A stretch of DNA of 64,000 nt from Paenibacillus xylanivorans (lineage in GTDB: Bacteria > Bacillota > Bacilli > Paenibacillales > Paenibacillaceae), in contig NZ_LITU01000070.1 in NCBI RefSeq assembly GCF_001280595.1, positions 495,442 through 559,441 on the forward strand, in the 5' to 3' direction. Made by a program: the position numbers and the translations under genes. Positions 52,658 through 60,906 of this stretch are shown piece after piece (position 1 is the first letter of the stretch; every line of letters starts with the position of its first letter). Below the pieces are notes generated by a model. It did no database searches. It was not told where the DNA came from and was given only the letters and a program-made list of their open reading frames with translations.

Positions 52658-52795
52658 ATGAAGATGAAATTGGCGCTATTGATATTTACATGTAGTATCG
52701 CGGTAGGAGTAATTATTCCTACTACTCAACCTATTCCTGCTGAAATAGATCATCCAGCAATCATGACAACTAATGGTCATGGCATGGGAAGTTAA
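52658..52795 (+). CDS. 45-aa signalling pro-peptide (AimP/AloP/Phr-like)
   Basis: The ORF begins MKMKLALLIFTCSIAVGVII, a Sec signal peptide with Lys residues and a hydrophobic core, with a possible cleavage after PIPA (residue 28). The mature part is short and ends in TTNGHGMGS. Signalling peptides of this class are cut from the C-terminus; GHGMGS or a nearby 5-7-mer is the likely pheromone. From memory, a known Paenibacillus Alo peptide is SHGRGG, which is similar in its His-Gly-x-Gly core. The ribosome site GGGAGG lies at the end of the receptor gene, so the two are cotranslated. A terminator follows. Confidence 0.8.
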   Translation: MKMKLALLIFTCSIAVGVIIPTTQPIPAEIDHPAIMTTNGHGMGS

Positions 52796-52833
52796 TCAAC
52801 ATTTCTGAAAATACGCTTTTTTTAATATGAGCT

Positions 52834-52881
52834 GCTCCCTCAAGTAGAATGGTGAATTGCCTACTTTGAAGGGAGCTTTTT
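52834..52881 (+). terminator. Terminator after the receptor/pro-peptide pair
   Basis: GCTCCCT-C-AAGTAG pairs with CTACTT-TG-AAGGGAGC (one mismatch region) around a 13-base loop, followed by TTTTT. Confidence 0.85.
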
Positions 52882-52953
52882 CGTGTTGGAGTTCGCCTAA
52901 TTTCCTACTAATTAGCAGAACGGACTAAAATGTTACAACAGGGAGGGGTGAAT

Positions 52954-53127
52954 ATGGATTGTGGTGAACTCAAGTTGCAGATCGAAGCAGCGAGACAAAA
53001 GCTTTATCAACTAAAGATGGACTATAATGGATATCTGCTTCATCCTCATGTTATAAAGCAATCTATGGTCCTAGATGATCTAATTAATCAATACAATCAA
53101 GTTAAAATAAAAAAGCCGATGGGTTAA
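52954..53127 (+). CDS. Spo0E-like aspartyl-phosphate phosphatase
   Basis: A 57-aa two-helix protein beginning MDCGELKLQIEAARQKLYQL and carrying the family signature SxxxD in KQSMVLDDLINQYNQ. Spo0E-type proteins remove phosphate from Spo0A~P and delay sporulation. ATG 52954 has GGGAGGGG about 6 bases upstream. It lies 158 bp after the pro-peptide gene, behind a terminator, so it has its own transcript; the spacer may be an AloR-type target. Confidence 0.85.
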   Translation: MDCGELKLQIEAARQKLYQLKMDYNGYLLHPHVIKQSMVLDDLINQYNQVKIKKPMG

Positions 53128-53169
53128 TCCAATCGACTTTGGGCGAGAAACTTTGGCGGGTGCTCGCCC
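53115..53169 (+). terminator. Hairpins after the Spo0E-like gene
   Basis: GCCGATGGG/CCAATCGAC and GGGCGAG (53141-53147) / CTCGCCC (53163-53169) form two hairpins in a row, followed by CTATATTTT. The T run is weak, so termination is probable but not certain. Confidence 0.5.
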
Positions 53170-53207
53170 CTATATTTTAACATAAGTTCATGGAGCGAAG
53201 TACGCTA

Positions 53208-53639
53208 TTACATACATTCTTCTTTTACAGTTATCTTTTCGTTGGTTACAGTCACATAGGAGTTGCCAGACAAGTATTCGGTATAACCGCATACTGTTTC
53301 GTTATAGGTTTTACCACGACTGTCCGTGAATTCCAGATAGATGGATGCTTCACCGGAAAGTCGCAACTGCGGAGCGAACTTCATTTTTTCACCGCTGGCT
53401 ACACCTTTCTTTAAGGTGTGTATAGTACCCTCATTGTTTGTATTGAACGAGTCAATGCTACTGCTCACGCGTGCTGTAATATTTGAAAGATCATAGTCGG
53501 ACTGATTATGAATCGTGATCCTTAAATGTCTAAACGGGTCCAGCGCCTGATAACCCATAGAAATAACTAATCCAATGAAGAGAACCACTATGGATAGGAT
53601 GATTATTTTCCTTTTTGAAAAGGGACGATGTGTATTCAT
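53208..53639 (-). CDS. Hypothetical membrane-anchored protein
   Basis: A 143-aa protein with one N-terminal helix (IIILSIVVLFIGLVISMGY) after a basic start (MNTHRPFSKRK) and a beta-rich domain of about 100 residues facing outside (LRITIHNQSDYDLSNITARV, SIYLEFTDSRGKTYNETVCG). Two Cys near the end could form a disulfide. ATG 53639 has AAGGAG upstream. I do not recognise a family. Confidence 0.7.
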   Translation of the reverse strand: MNTHRPFSKRKIIILSIVVLFIGLVISMGYQALDPFRHLRITIHNQSDYDLSNITARVSSSIDSFNTNNEGTIHTLKKGVASGEKMKFAPQLRLSGEASIYLEFTDSRGKTYNETVCGYTEYLSGNSYVTVTNEKITVKEECM

Positions 53640-53805
53640 AAGTAATCTGCTCCTTCCTTTCATATAGGTATAAACAAAGCGAGGTAAGCAAAAGTTGTAC
53701 AGGATTTGCCTGGAATTGCATCATGCAGACCGTGGTATAACAAGATACAATACTATAGAGTGCAAAAAGATCATACATAGAACACTCGAACTAGGAGGGA
53801 AACCA

Positions 53806-54276
53806 ATGGAACTGATCCCAATGAATCAAGAAGAATATGCAAATTTCCGTGTTCGCTCGATTAAAGATTTTGCAGAAGAGAAAGTGGAGGCAGGTACTTG
53901 GGCTGCGGAAGAGGCACAGGGACTTGCGGAGGCATCCTACGACAAATATTTGCCTGAAGGGCTGAATACACCGGGTGCTTATCTCTATAATCTGGTGCAT
54001 GCCGTGGACGGGAATGTGGGTTATATCTGGTTTAACGTTACGGATAACCGCCGTGGTAAAGACGCTTTTTTACTGGACATTGTGGTCGAAGAAGCCTATC
54101 GGGGCAAGGGTTATGGTACAGAGACGATGGAAGCACTTGAAAGGGAAGCCTTGAGTCTTGGCGTGGATCGCATTGGTCTGCATGTCTTTGGACATAATGT
54201 GCGGGCAAGCAGCCTGTATCGCAAGATGGGGTATGAGGTAACCGATCTGACGATGTATAAGGAATTGAACGCATAA
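53806..54276 (+). CDS. GNAT-family N-acetyltransferase
   Basis: A 156-aa protein starting MELIPMNQEEYANFRVRSIK, with the acetyl-CoA motif VVEEAYRGKGYGTETMEALE and the C-terminal GLHVFGHNVRASSLYRKMGY. AGGAGGG lies 6 bases before the ATG at 53806; the longer frame has no ribosome site. The substrate is unknown. Confidence 0.87.
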   Translation: MELIPMNQEEYANFRVRSIKDFAEEKVEAGTWAAEEAQGLAEASYDKYLPEGLNTPGAYLYNLVHAVDGNVGYIWFNVTDNRRGKDAFLLDIVVEEAYRGKGYGTETMEALEREALSLGVDRIGLHVFGHNVRASSLYRKMGYEVTDLTMYKELNA

Positions 54277-54305
54277 TACAACGATAAACCCAAATCCAAA
54301 GTTCC

Positions 54306-54334
54306 TTGATGCCTTGGGGTTTGTCATATATAAT
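54306..54334 (+). promoter_or_regulatory. Sigma-A promoter of ychF
   Basis: TTGATG (54306-54311), a 17-bp spacer, TATAAT (54329-54334), 52 bp before the start codon. Confidence 0.8.
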
Positions 54335-54385
54335 GTATAGGATTATCCATACCGAACAAGTAATCAATGAGGAGTTGTCATATAC

Positions 54386-55486
54386 ATGGCTTTGAAAGCT
54401 GGAATCGTGGGCCTGCCTAACGTTGGTAAATCCACACTGTTTAACGCAATTACACAAGCTGGTGCCGAATCGGCAAACTATCCGTTCTGTACGATTGACC
54501 CTAACGTGGGCATCGTTGAAGTACCGGACGAGCGTTTGGACAAATTGACTGAACTCGTTGTGCCGAAAAAAACGGTACCAACGGCGTTTGAGTTTGTAGA
54601 TATCGCAGGTCTTGTTCGTGGTGCGAGTAAAGGCGAAGGTCTTGGTAACAAGTTCCTTGCCCACATTCGTGAAGTAGACGCGATTGTACACGTGGTACGT
54701 TGCTTTGTAGACGAGAACATCACACACGTAGATGGGAAAATTGACCCGGTGAGCGACATCCAGACAATTAATTTGGAGCTGATCCTGGCAGATATCGAGA
54801 GTGTGGAGAAAAAAATCGATCGTTCCAAGAAAAACATGAAGGGCGGCAACAAAACGTCCGCTCAGGAAGTGGAAGTACTGGAGAGAGTGAAAGCCGTTCT
54901 GTACGAAGATAAACCTGCACGCAGTATGGAGCTTACGGATGACGAGCGTCTGATCGTACGCGATCTGCACTTGCTTACGCTGAAGCCTGTTCTGTACGCA
55001 GCTAATGTAGCTGAAGATGAAATCGGCGATGTGGCGAACAATGCCTATGTGCAAAAAGTAAGAGAATTCGCAGCTGCTGAAAACGCTGAAGTCGTGCCAA
55101 TCAGTGCGAAGGTCGAAGAAGAGATCTCCGAGCTGGAAGGCGAAGATAAACAAATGTTCCTGGAAGAGCTCGGCATCGAGGATTCCGGTCTGAACCTGTT
55201 GATCAAAGCCGCTTACAAATTGCTGGGTCTGTACACGTACTTCACAGCAGGCGTACAGGAAGTTCGTGCATGGACCATCCGTCAGGGAACGAAAGCTCCT
55301 GGCGCAGCGGGTGTCATTCATACGGACTTCGAGCGTGGATTTATCCGGGCGGAAGTGGTTTCCTACAACGATCTGGTTGCTGCCGGTTCCATGAACGGTG
55401 CGAAAGAACGCGGACAACTTCGTCTCGAAGGTAAAGAGTATGTTGTCAATGACGGCGATGTTATGCACTTCCGTTTCAACGTTTAA
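54386..55486 (+). CDS. ychF: Redox-responsive ATPase YchF (Obg family)
   Basis: A 366-aa P-loop protein with G1 GLPNVGKST, DIAGLVRGAS as G3, and the C-terminal TGS domain ending in AKERGQLRLEGKEYVVNDGD. The G4 position reads NVAE rather than NKxD, which is why YchF prefers ATP to GTP. It binds ribosomes and takes part in stress responses. It has its own promoter and terminator. Confidence 0.95.
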   Translation: MALKAGIVGLPNVGKSTLFNAITQAGAESANYPFCTIDPNVGIVEVPDERLDKLTELVVPKKTVPTAFEFVDIAGLVRGASKGEGLGNKFLAHIREVDAIVHVVRCFVDENITHVDGKIDPVSDIQTINLELILADIESVEKKIDRSKKNMKGGNKTSAQEVEVLERVKAVLYEDKPARSMELTDDERLIVRDLHLLTLKPVLYAANVAEDEIGDVANNAYVQKVREFAAAENAEVVPISAKVEEEISELEGEDKQMFLEELGIEDSGLNLLIKAAYKLLGLYTYFTAGVQEVRAWTIRQGTKAPGAAGVIHTDFERGFIRAEVVSYNDLVAAGSMNGAKERGQLRLEGKEYVVNDGDVMHFRFNV

Positions 55487-55523
55487 TTCATATCTAATCC
55501 ACAATTAGATATACCGTTAACAA

Positions 55524-55561
55524 AGTCCTGTTGTCTTCTCGTGAAGATGGCAGGGCTTTTT
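55524..55561 (+). terminator. Terminator after ychF
   Basis: A 14-bp stem with G-U pairs (AGTCCTGTTGTCTT with AAGATGGCAGGGCT), a 6-base loop, then TTTT. Confidence 0.85.
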
Positions 55562-55772
55562 ATATTCTAGAACCTTTTAAATAACCTTTATTTTTGCTGG
55601 ATTGTTTGCAGTTGGTGGATATAATAAAAAGAGTAGAGTCATGGTGAAGTGTTGTACTTGAACAGACAGAGGATGAGATATTGCGGCTGGTTACCTCTGA
55701 TGTTCTGGTTATGCAGATTAAAATGTTGGGGCATTGCCCGGTGAACAGTCGCTATTCAGGAGCATAAGAATA

Positions 55773-55781
55773 TGCTATAAT
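55773..55781 (+). promoter_or_regulatory. Extended -10 promoter ahead of prfA
   Basis: TGC-TATAAT (TATAAT at 55776-55781) without a good -35; extended -10 elements can work alone. It would start a leader of about 260 nt. Confidence 0.6.
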
Positions 55782-56051
55782 TAAGAGTCGTATACCCACG
55801 TTGAATTTCGCGCTCCACTTGATGAGCTGAAGCGGGTTTCCACACAGGGTACGCGATTTCTTTATATAACTTAAAAGTAAAGGATTTGATGACGTTGTAG
55901 CGATGTTATACGTCGATCATGAATTGAACGTTACGGTCAGGGGTTCTTCCCAAAACCCTGTGCGATGTAAATTATAGATGGTACGAATGGAACGCTCATC
56001 TGAAACGATGCGAAGCGTAATAATTGAAAATAAAGCGTGAGGTGACTATAT

Positions 56052-57119
56052 ATGTTGGATAAATTACAGGCGTTAGCCGACCGTTATGACAAACTAAGTG
56101 AGTTGCTGTGTGACCCGGATGTAGCAAGTGATAACAAGAAGCTGCGGGAATATTCCAAAGAACAATCCGATCTGCAGCCTACCTATGAAGCATACAGTGA
56201 GTACAAACAAGTAAGTCAGGATCTCGAAGCCGCGAAAGAGATGCAAGGTGAGAAGTTGGACGACGAGATGCGTGAAATGGTCAAAATGGAAATTGATGAA
56301 CTGAGCACTCGCAAGAAAGAACTGGACGATCTGATTCGTGTTCTCATGCTGCCAAAAGACCCGAATGATGATAAAAACGTCATCGTGGAAATTCGTGGAG
56401 CAGCTGGTGGAGATGAAGCGGCGCTGTTTGCAGCGGATCTGTACCGGATGTATACACGTTATGCCGATAATCAAGGCTGGCGCGTGGAACTGATGGATGC
56501 CAATACGAATGATGTGGGCGGATTCAAAGAGGTTATTTTCCTCATCAACGGTCGTGGTGCTTACAGCAAAATGAAATATGAAAGTGGCGCGCACCGTGTG
56601 CAGCGTATCCCGACAACCGAATCGGGTGGACGTATTCATACGTCTACTTCGACTGTAGCGGTTATGCCTGAAGCGGAAGATTTCGATATCGAAATTCATG
56701 ATAAAGACATCCGTGTAGATACGTTCTGTTCCAGTGGTGCCGGTGGACAATCGGTTAATACGACGAAATCTGCTGTACGGGTAACGCACGTTCCAACGGG
56801 AATTGTGGCGACTTGTCAGGATGGTAAATCACAGAACTCGAATAAGGAAAAAGCGTTGCAAGTCCTTCGTACCCGTATCTTCGATATGATGCGTCAGGAA
56901 GAAGAAGCGAAAATTTCGAGTGAACGGAAAAGTAAAGTGGGTACAGGTGACCGCAGTGAGCGGATTCGTACCTATAACTTCCCACAAAGCCGTGTTACGG
57001 ATCACCGTATTGGATTGACGATGCACAAGCTGGATCAAATCATGAATGGTGAGATTGAAGATATCTTATCTGCACTGACGATTGCCGAGCAGACGGATAT
57101 GATGGATAGAGGAGAATAA
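56052..57119 (+). CDS. prfA: Peptide chain release factor 1
   Basis: A 355-aa class I release factor. The catalytic GGQ is in FCSSGAGGQSVNTTKSAVRV, and the codon-recognition region is RIPTTESGGRIHTSTSTVAV. It ends translation at UAA and UAG. GAGGTGA precedes the ATG. prmC, which methylates its GGQ glutamine, follows 4 bp later. Confidence 0.97.
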   Translation: MLDKLQALADRYDKLSELLCDPDVASDNKKLREYSKEQSDLQPTYEAYSEYKQVSQDLEAAKEMQGEKLDDEMREMVKMEIDELSTRKKELDDLIRVLMLPKDPNDDKNVIVEIRGAAGGDEAALFAADLYRMYTRYADNQGWRVELMDANTNDVGGFKEVIFLINGRGAYSKMKYESGAHRVQRIPTTESGGRIHTSTSTVAVMPEAEDFDIEIHDKDIRVDTFCSSGAGGQSVNTTKSAVRVTHVPTGIVATCQDGKSQNSNKEKALQVLRTRIFDMMRQEEEAKISSERKSKVGTGDRSERIRTYNFPQSRVTDHRIGLTMHKLDQIMNGEIEDILSALTIAEQTDMMDRGE

Positions 57120-57123
57120 TGCT

Positions 57124-58029
57124 GTGAGCCGCGCGCAGTTTGTCATGACGCCGGAACAGAGCTGTCGGGAAGCCTTCGTGGAGGCTTCCTCTTTTTTGGA
57201 GAAGTGCGGCGTGTACGAGCCGCAGAATAATGCCCGGCTGCTGCTGGAGCATGTACTCGGCCGCGAAGGGGCCGAGTACTATATGATGCAGCCGGAGCCG
57301 TTTCCCAGCGAGCTTCGCAGTCGCTGGGAAGACGCCGTCACGCGCAAGGCTGCGGGTGAGCCGGCGCAGTACATCATCGGCAGCCAGGAATTCTATGGGC
57401 TGCCGTTCGAGGTCACGCCGGCCGTGCTGATTCCGCGGCCGGAGACCGAGCTGCTGGTCGAGGCTGTGCTGCGCGAAGCCGACCGCGTGTTTCCCGGCGG
57501 CGCTCCGCTCGCCGTCGACATTGGCACGGGCAGCGGCGCCATCGCAGTGACGATGGCTTCGCAGCGCCCGCGCTGGCAGGTAGGCGCCGGAGATATCTCG
57601 GCGGCTGCCCTGCAAGTGGCCGCGCGCAACGCGGCCGCGAACGGAGTGCAAATCGACTTCCGTGAAGGCGATCTGCTGGCCCCGTTCGCTGGGGCACGGG
57701 TGGACATCCTGGTGTCCAACCCGCCTTACATCCCGGCGGCAGATATCGCCGGGTTGCAGCCCGAGGTGCGCGATCATGAGCCGCGCACGGCACTGGATGG
57801 CGGCCCGGATGGGCTGGGGCCGTACCGCATCATGCTGGAGCAGCTGGCGCTGCTGCCTGCACCGCCGCAGATCATCGGTTTTGAGCTGGGTCAGGGTCAG
57901 GCCGGGGATATCGCAGCTCTGCTTGAATCGGCCGGATATTGGCCGGAAATTATCGTCGTGCCGGACCTTGCAGGCATTGAACGGCATGTGCTGGGTGTTC
58001 GCACTTCGGAACAGGTGACGAAAATGTAA
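57124..58029 (+). CDS. prmC: Release factor glutamine methyltransferase
   Basis: A 301-aa SAM methyltransferase with an N-terminal helical domain, SAM motif VDIGTGSGAIAVTMASQRPR and the catalytic NPPYIP in ILVSNPPYIPAADIAGLQPE. It methylates Gln of the GGQ motif in RF1 and RF2. GTG 57124 is used, with AGGAGA upstream at the end of prfA. The gene is clearly richer in GC than its neighbours on both sides. Confidence 0.95.
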   Translation: MSRAQFVMTPEQSCREAFVEASSFLEKCGVYEPQNNARLLLEHVLGREGAEYYMMQPEPFPSELRSRWEDAVTRKAAGEPAQYIIGSQEFYGLPFEVTPAVLIPRPETELLVEAVLREADRVFPGGAPLAVDIGTGSGAIAVTMASQRPRWQVGAGDISAAALQVAARNAAANGVQIDFREGDLLAPFAGARVDILVSNPPYIPAADIAGLQPEVRDHEPRTALDGGPDGLGPYRIMLEQLALLPAPPQIIGFELGQGQAGDIAALLESAGYWPEIIVVPDLAGIERHVLGVRTSEQVTKM

Positions 58030-58114
58030 GGTTCCACGGGTTTTCTTTTTGCCGTGAAATCCTCTACAATGAGATATACCGAAGATTGCTGAATGCTTGG
58101 AGGAACATAACTAC

Positions 58115-59335
58115 ATGCTGCATAAATTCAAAAAAATAGACTATTCGATTGTTTTTATATTGCTCATTCTGATGGTCATTAGTATCTTGTCGATTTATAG
58201 TACCACCTTCGGAAGACCGAAGTGGGAGGTTTATCCCCAGAAAGCAGTAATTTTTTATATTATCGGTTTTATTGTGTTTTTCGGAATGTCCATGATTAAC
58301 TACAAATTGATCATTAAAAATTACTTATACATTTATGGCGTGGGCATGATACTGCTTATTCTTGTTATGTTTATCGGTAAGGAGTACTACGGTGCTCAAG
58401 GCTGGCTCTCTATATTTGGCCTGAGCTTGCAGCCTGCCGAGCTATTCAAATTATGTCTGATTGTCTTCCTGTCAGCGCTTCTGGCGAGGAAGAAAAACAG
58501 ACCATTGTTTTTTGGGCGAGATGTCATCCCGATCTCACTCTGTGTGCTTCCCCCGTTGCTGCTCGTATTGCTTCAAAATGACTTGGGGAATGCGCTGAGT
58601 TATGTTGTTATCCTGGTAGGGCTTCTTTGGATAGGCAATATCAAATTCACACATGCCCTGATTGGTTTTGTCATAGCGGTGGCCGCTTTGATAGGTGGGA
58701 CACAAGCCTATATTCATTACCATGACGAAGTTGTGAAATTTCTGAAGGACATTGGTCGCTCTCACTGGGCAGATCGTTTCGATCCTTGGCTCGTGCCGGA
58801 TCAGACGTCAAGGGATGTGCTTTGGCAGACCTACAATGCCAAGTTGGCTATAGGCTCTGGAGGTATTAGCGGTAAAGGATACATGGAAGGTACCACTATT
58901 CAGTCGAATCGGGTGCCGCTGGCCTACGCGGACTCGATCTTTGTGCAGATTGGTGAAGAATTTGGTTTTGTTGGAGCATCGGTGCTGCTGCTGCTCTACT
59001 TTATCTTGATTCACAGACTGGTGTTGATTGCACTGGAATGTAAGGACAGGGCAGGGCCCTATCTGATTGTCGGCATCATAGCGATGCTGCTCTACCAGAT
59101 CTTTGTCAATATCGGTCCGTTCATTGGTCTGATGCCGCTGACAGGGATTACGCTGCCGTTTATCAGTTTCGGGGGAACCTCGCTTGTTCTCAACATGCTT
59201 AGTATGGGACTTGTGATGAGTATCAAAGTGCATACGGAAGAGAACGAGGATATTCTCGGTTCCTCAGAACAGCCAAGCATTACGGAACTGGTAATGAAAC
59301 TATTTAGACGCAAATCAACACAGCAGGAGCAATAG
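58115..59335 (+). CDS. SEDS-family cell wall polymerase, RodA/FtsW-like (copy 1)
   Basis: A 406-aa polytopic protein with about ten helices. SEDS motifs are present: LQPAELFKLCLIVFLSALLA, LQNDLGNALSYVVI, AIGSGGISGKGYMEGT, YADSIFVQIGEEFGFVGA and the end motif GITLPFISFGGTSLV. SEDS proteins polymerise glycan strands together with a class B PBP; none is adjacent here. ATG 58115 follows GGAGG by about 10 bases. A close paralog follows at 59.5 kb. Confidence 0.88.
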   Translation: MLHKFKKIDYSIVFILLILMVISILSIYSTTFGRPKWEVYPQKAVIFYIIGFIVFFGMSMINYKLIIKNYLYIYGVGMILLILVMFIGKEYYGAQGWLSIFGLSLQPAELFKLCLIVFLSALLARKKNRPLFFGRDVIPISLCVLPPLLLVLLQNDLGNALSYVVILVGLLWIGNIKFTHALIGFVIAVAALIGGTQAYIHYHDEVVKFLKDIGRSHWADRFDPWLVPDQTSRDVLWQTYNAKLAIGSGGISGKGYMEGTTIQSNRVPLAYADSIFVQIGEEFGFVGASVLLLLYFILIHRLVLIALECKDRAGPYLIVGIIAMLLYQIFVNIGPFIGLMPLTGITLPFISFGGTSLVLNMLSMGLVMSIKVHTEENEDILGSSEQPSITELVMKLFRRKSTQQEQ

Positions 59336-59380
59336 TTTTGATCCTAGGACAGACTCTTTGCAAGTGAATACGATATAAGC

Positions 59381-59436
59381 CAACCCTGGAATCAACAGAT
59401 CGGAGCAAGATGGATCTGTGGGTTTCGGGGTTTTTC
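59381..59436 (+). terminator. Terminator between the two SEDS genes
   Basis: ACAGATC (59395-59401) pairs with GATCTGT (59413-59419) inside an outer AACCC/GGGTT pairing, then GGGGTTTTTCG. The two paralogs are probably transcribed separately. Confidence 0.75.
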
Positions 59437-59548
59437 GTTATTTGTTTGACGGATTTCCAATTTGTCTTCCAATTATATACAATGGTAATATTGAAGACTA
59501 CTGGAAATAATTATTGGGTTATTGAGCCTCAGGGGGATACGTAGGAAC

Positions 59549-60769
59549 ATGCTAAGAATGCTGAAAAAGATGGACGGGGTTATTCTGTTTGTGTTGCTGC
59601 TGCTTATGGTCATGAGTGTATTTACGGTGTACAGTGCGATTCAGTCCGATCCGAAATTGGGCAATCATCATATCAAAACCTTGCAGTTTTACGGGATTGG
59701 ATTCGTAGCCCTCATTGGTATTGGATTAGTCAATTATAAACTGTATATCCAATATGCGTTTTATATTTACGGGTTTGGGATTGTCCTGTTGATTCTTGTT
59801 AATTTTATAGGGGGCACGATCAATAATGCGAATGGCTGGATAAAGATTAATGATTATCTTTCTTTTCAACCGGCAGAATTGTTTAAAATGATCTTAATTC
59901 TGTTTCTGGCGCATGTATTGGTCAAAAGAAAAAATTCTACGCTTCATTTCTGGAAAGATATCGTGCCAATTGGTTTATGGACGTTCGTTCCCTTTGCACT
60001 CGTGATGATTCAGAATGATCTGGGCAACGCCCTTGGATACATCGTGATTCTGGTCGCTGTGTTATGGATAGGGAATATCAAGTTGTCGCATGCACTAATT
60101 GCTCTTGCCATTGTGGGAGTAACTTTTTTTGGATTCGTCAAAGCATATACGTCGTATCACGATGAGATTTTTACCTTTCTGGAAAAGGCGAACCGCGAGC
60201 ACTGGGCCGAGCGGATTGACCCCTGGCTTGTACCGGATAAAGCAACGTCGAAAGCTTCCTGGCATACGAAAAATGCGGGTCTTGCCATAGGCTCGGGAGG
60301 CATAACAGGCAAAGGTTATATGCAAGGCACATCCGTTCAATCGGGGCGTGTACCGTATACATATTCGGATTCCATTTTTGTGGTCATTGCTGAGGAGTTT
60401 GGTTTTGTAGGCGGATCTGTTCTGCTCTTAATGTATTTTATCCTCATTCATCGTATGGTGTTAATCGCATTACAATGTAGAGACAGGGCAGGACCTGTCG
60501 TGATTGTAGGGATTATCGGCATGCTGTTATATCAGGTGTTTGAAAATATTGGCGCTTTCCTCGGGCTGATGCCGCTTACGGGCATTACGCTGCCGTTTAT
60601 CAGCTATGGGGGCACCTCGTTGCTCATTAATATGGCATGTATCGGGCTGGTAATGAGCATTAAATTGTATGGTCAGGAAGACGAGGACGAGCTTCTTATG
60701 GGAGAACAACGACCTACCTTGCTGGAACGTTTATGGAGTATGGTCAAAAAGGAAAAGACAACAGCGTAA
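59549..60769 (+). CDS. SEDS-family cell wall polymerase, RodA/FtsW-like (copy 2)
   Basis: A 406-aa paralog of the preceding gene, matching it through nearly the whole length: FQPAELFKMILILFLAHVLV, IQNDLGNALGYIVI, AIGSGGITGKGYMQGT, YSDSIFVVIAEEFGFVGG and GITLPFISYGGTSLL. The presumed catalytic Asp (in YSDSIF) is kept. ATG 59549 has TAGGAA and AGGGGGA upstream. The pair looks like a tandem duplication that has since diverged. Confidence 0.88.
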   Translation: MLRMLKKMDGVILFVLLLLMVMSVFTVYSAIQSDPKLGNHHIKTLQFYGIGFVALIGIGLVNYKLYIQYAFYIYGFGIVLLILVNFIGGTINNANGWIKINDYLSFQPAELFKMILILFLAHVLVKRKNSTLHFWKDIVPIGLWTFVPFALVMIQNDLGNALGYIVILVAVLWIGNIKLSHALIALAIVGVTFFGFVKAYTSYHDEIFTFLEKANREHWAERIDPWLVPDKATSKASWHTKNAGLAIGSGGITGKGYMQGTSVQSGRVPYTYSDSIFVVIAEEFGFVGGSVLLLMYFILIHRMVLIALQCRDRAGPVVIVGIIGMLLYQVFENIGAFLGLMPLTGITLPFISYGGTSLLINMACIGLVMSIKLYGQEDEDELLMGEQRPTLLERLWSMVKKEKTTA

Positions 60770-60869
60770 TTATCTTGGGTGTGATTCATCTCTGCTAGGG
60801 ACATCCAGCTTCTCATTCATAGGATGTTGTAGTATGTTATGGAGCAGTAAGTGATTTGTTTGTTATTCC

Positions 60870-60906
60870 GATCTTTGCCTGCGCAGCCAGGTGAAGATCT
60901 TTTTTT
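60870..60906 (+). terminator. Terminator after the second SEDS gene
   Basis: GATCTT-TG-CCTG pairs with CAGG-TG-AAGATC around CGCAGC, then TTTTTTT. Confidence 0.85.

Larger units (their letters stand above)
55487..56051. other. Gene-free 565-bp region: ychF terminator and long prfA leader
   Basis: No ORF is supported. It holds the ychF terminator (55524-55561), a promoter at 55773-55781 and a leader of about 260 nt before prfA. The leader has pairing segments (AATTTCGCG/CGCGATTT near 55803-55861, CAGGG/CCCTG near 55937-55963) that may form structured RNA. Confidence 0.5.

Noticed and set aside
50290..53127. Possible prophage, because of a CI-like repressor and an AimR-like receptor
   Set aside because: No integrase, terminase, capsid, lysis or replication genes and no attachment repeats are seen; treated as a regulatory island.
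54038..55504. 488-aa minus-strand frame over ychF and the GNAT gene
   Set aside because: It spans two real genes in antisense and shows no recognisable motifs.
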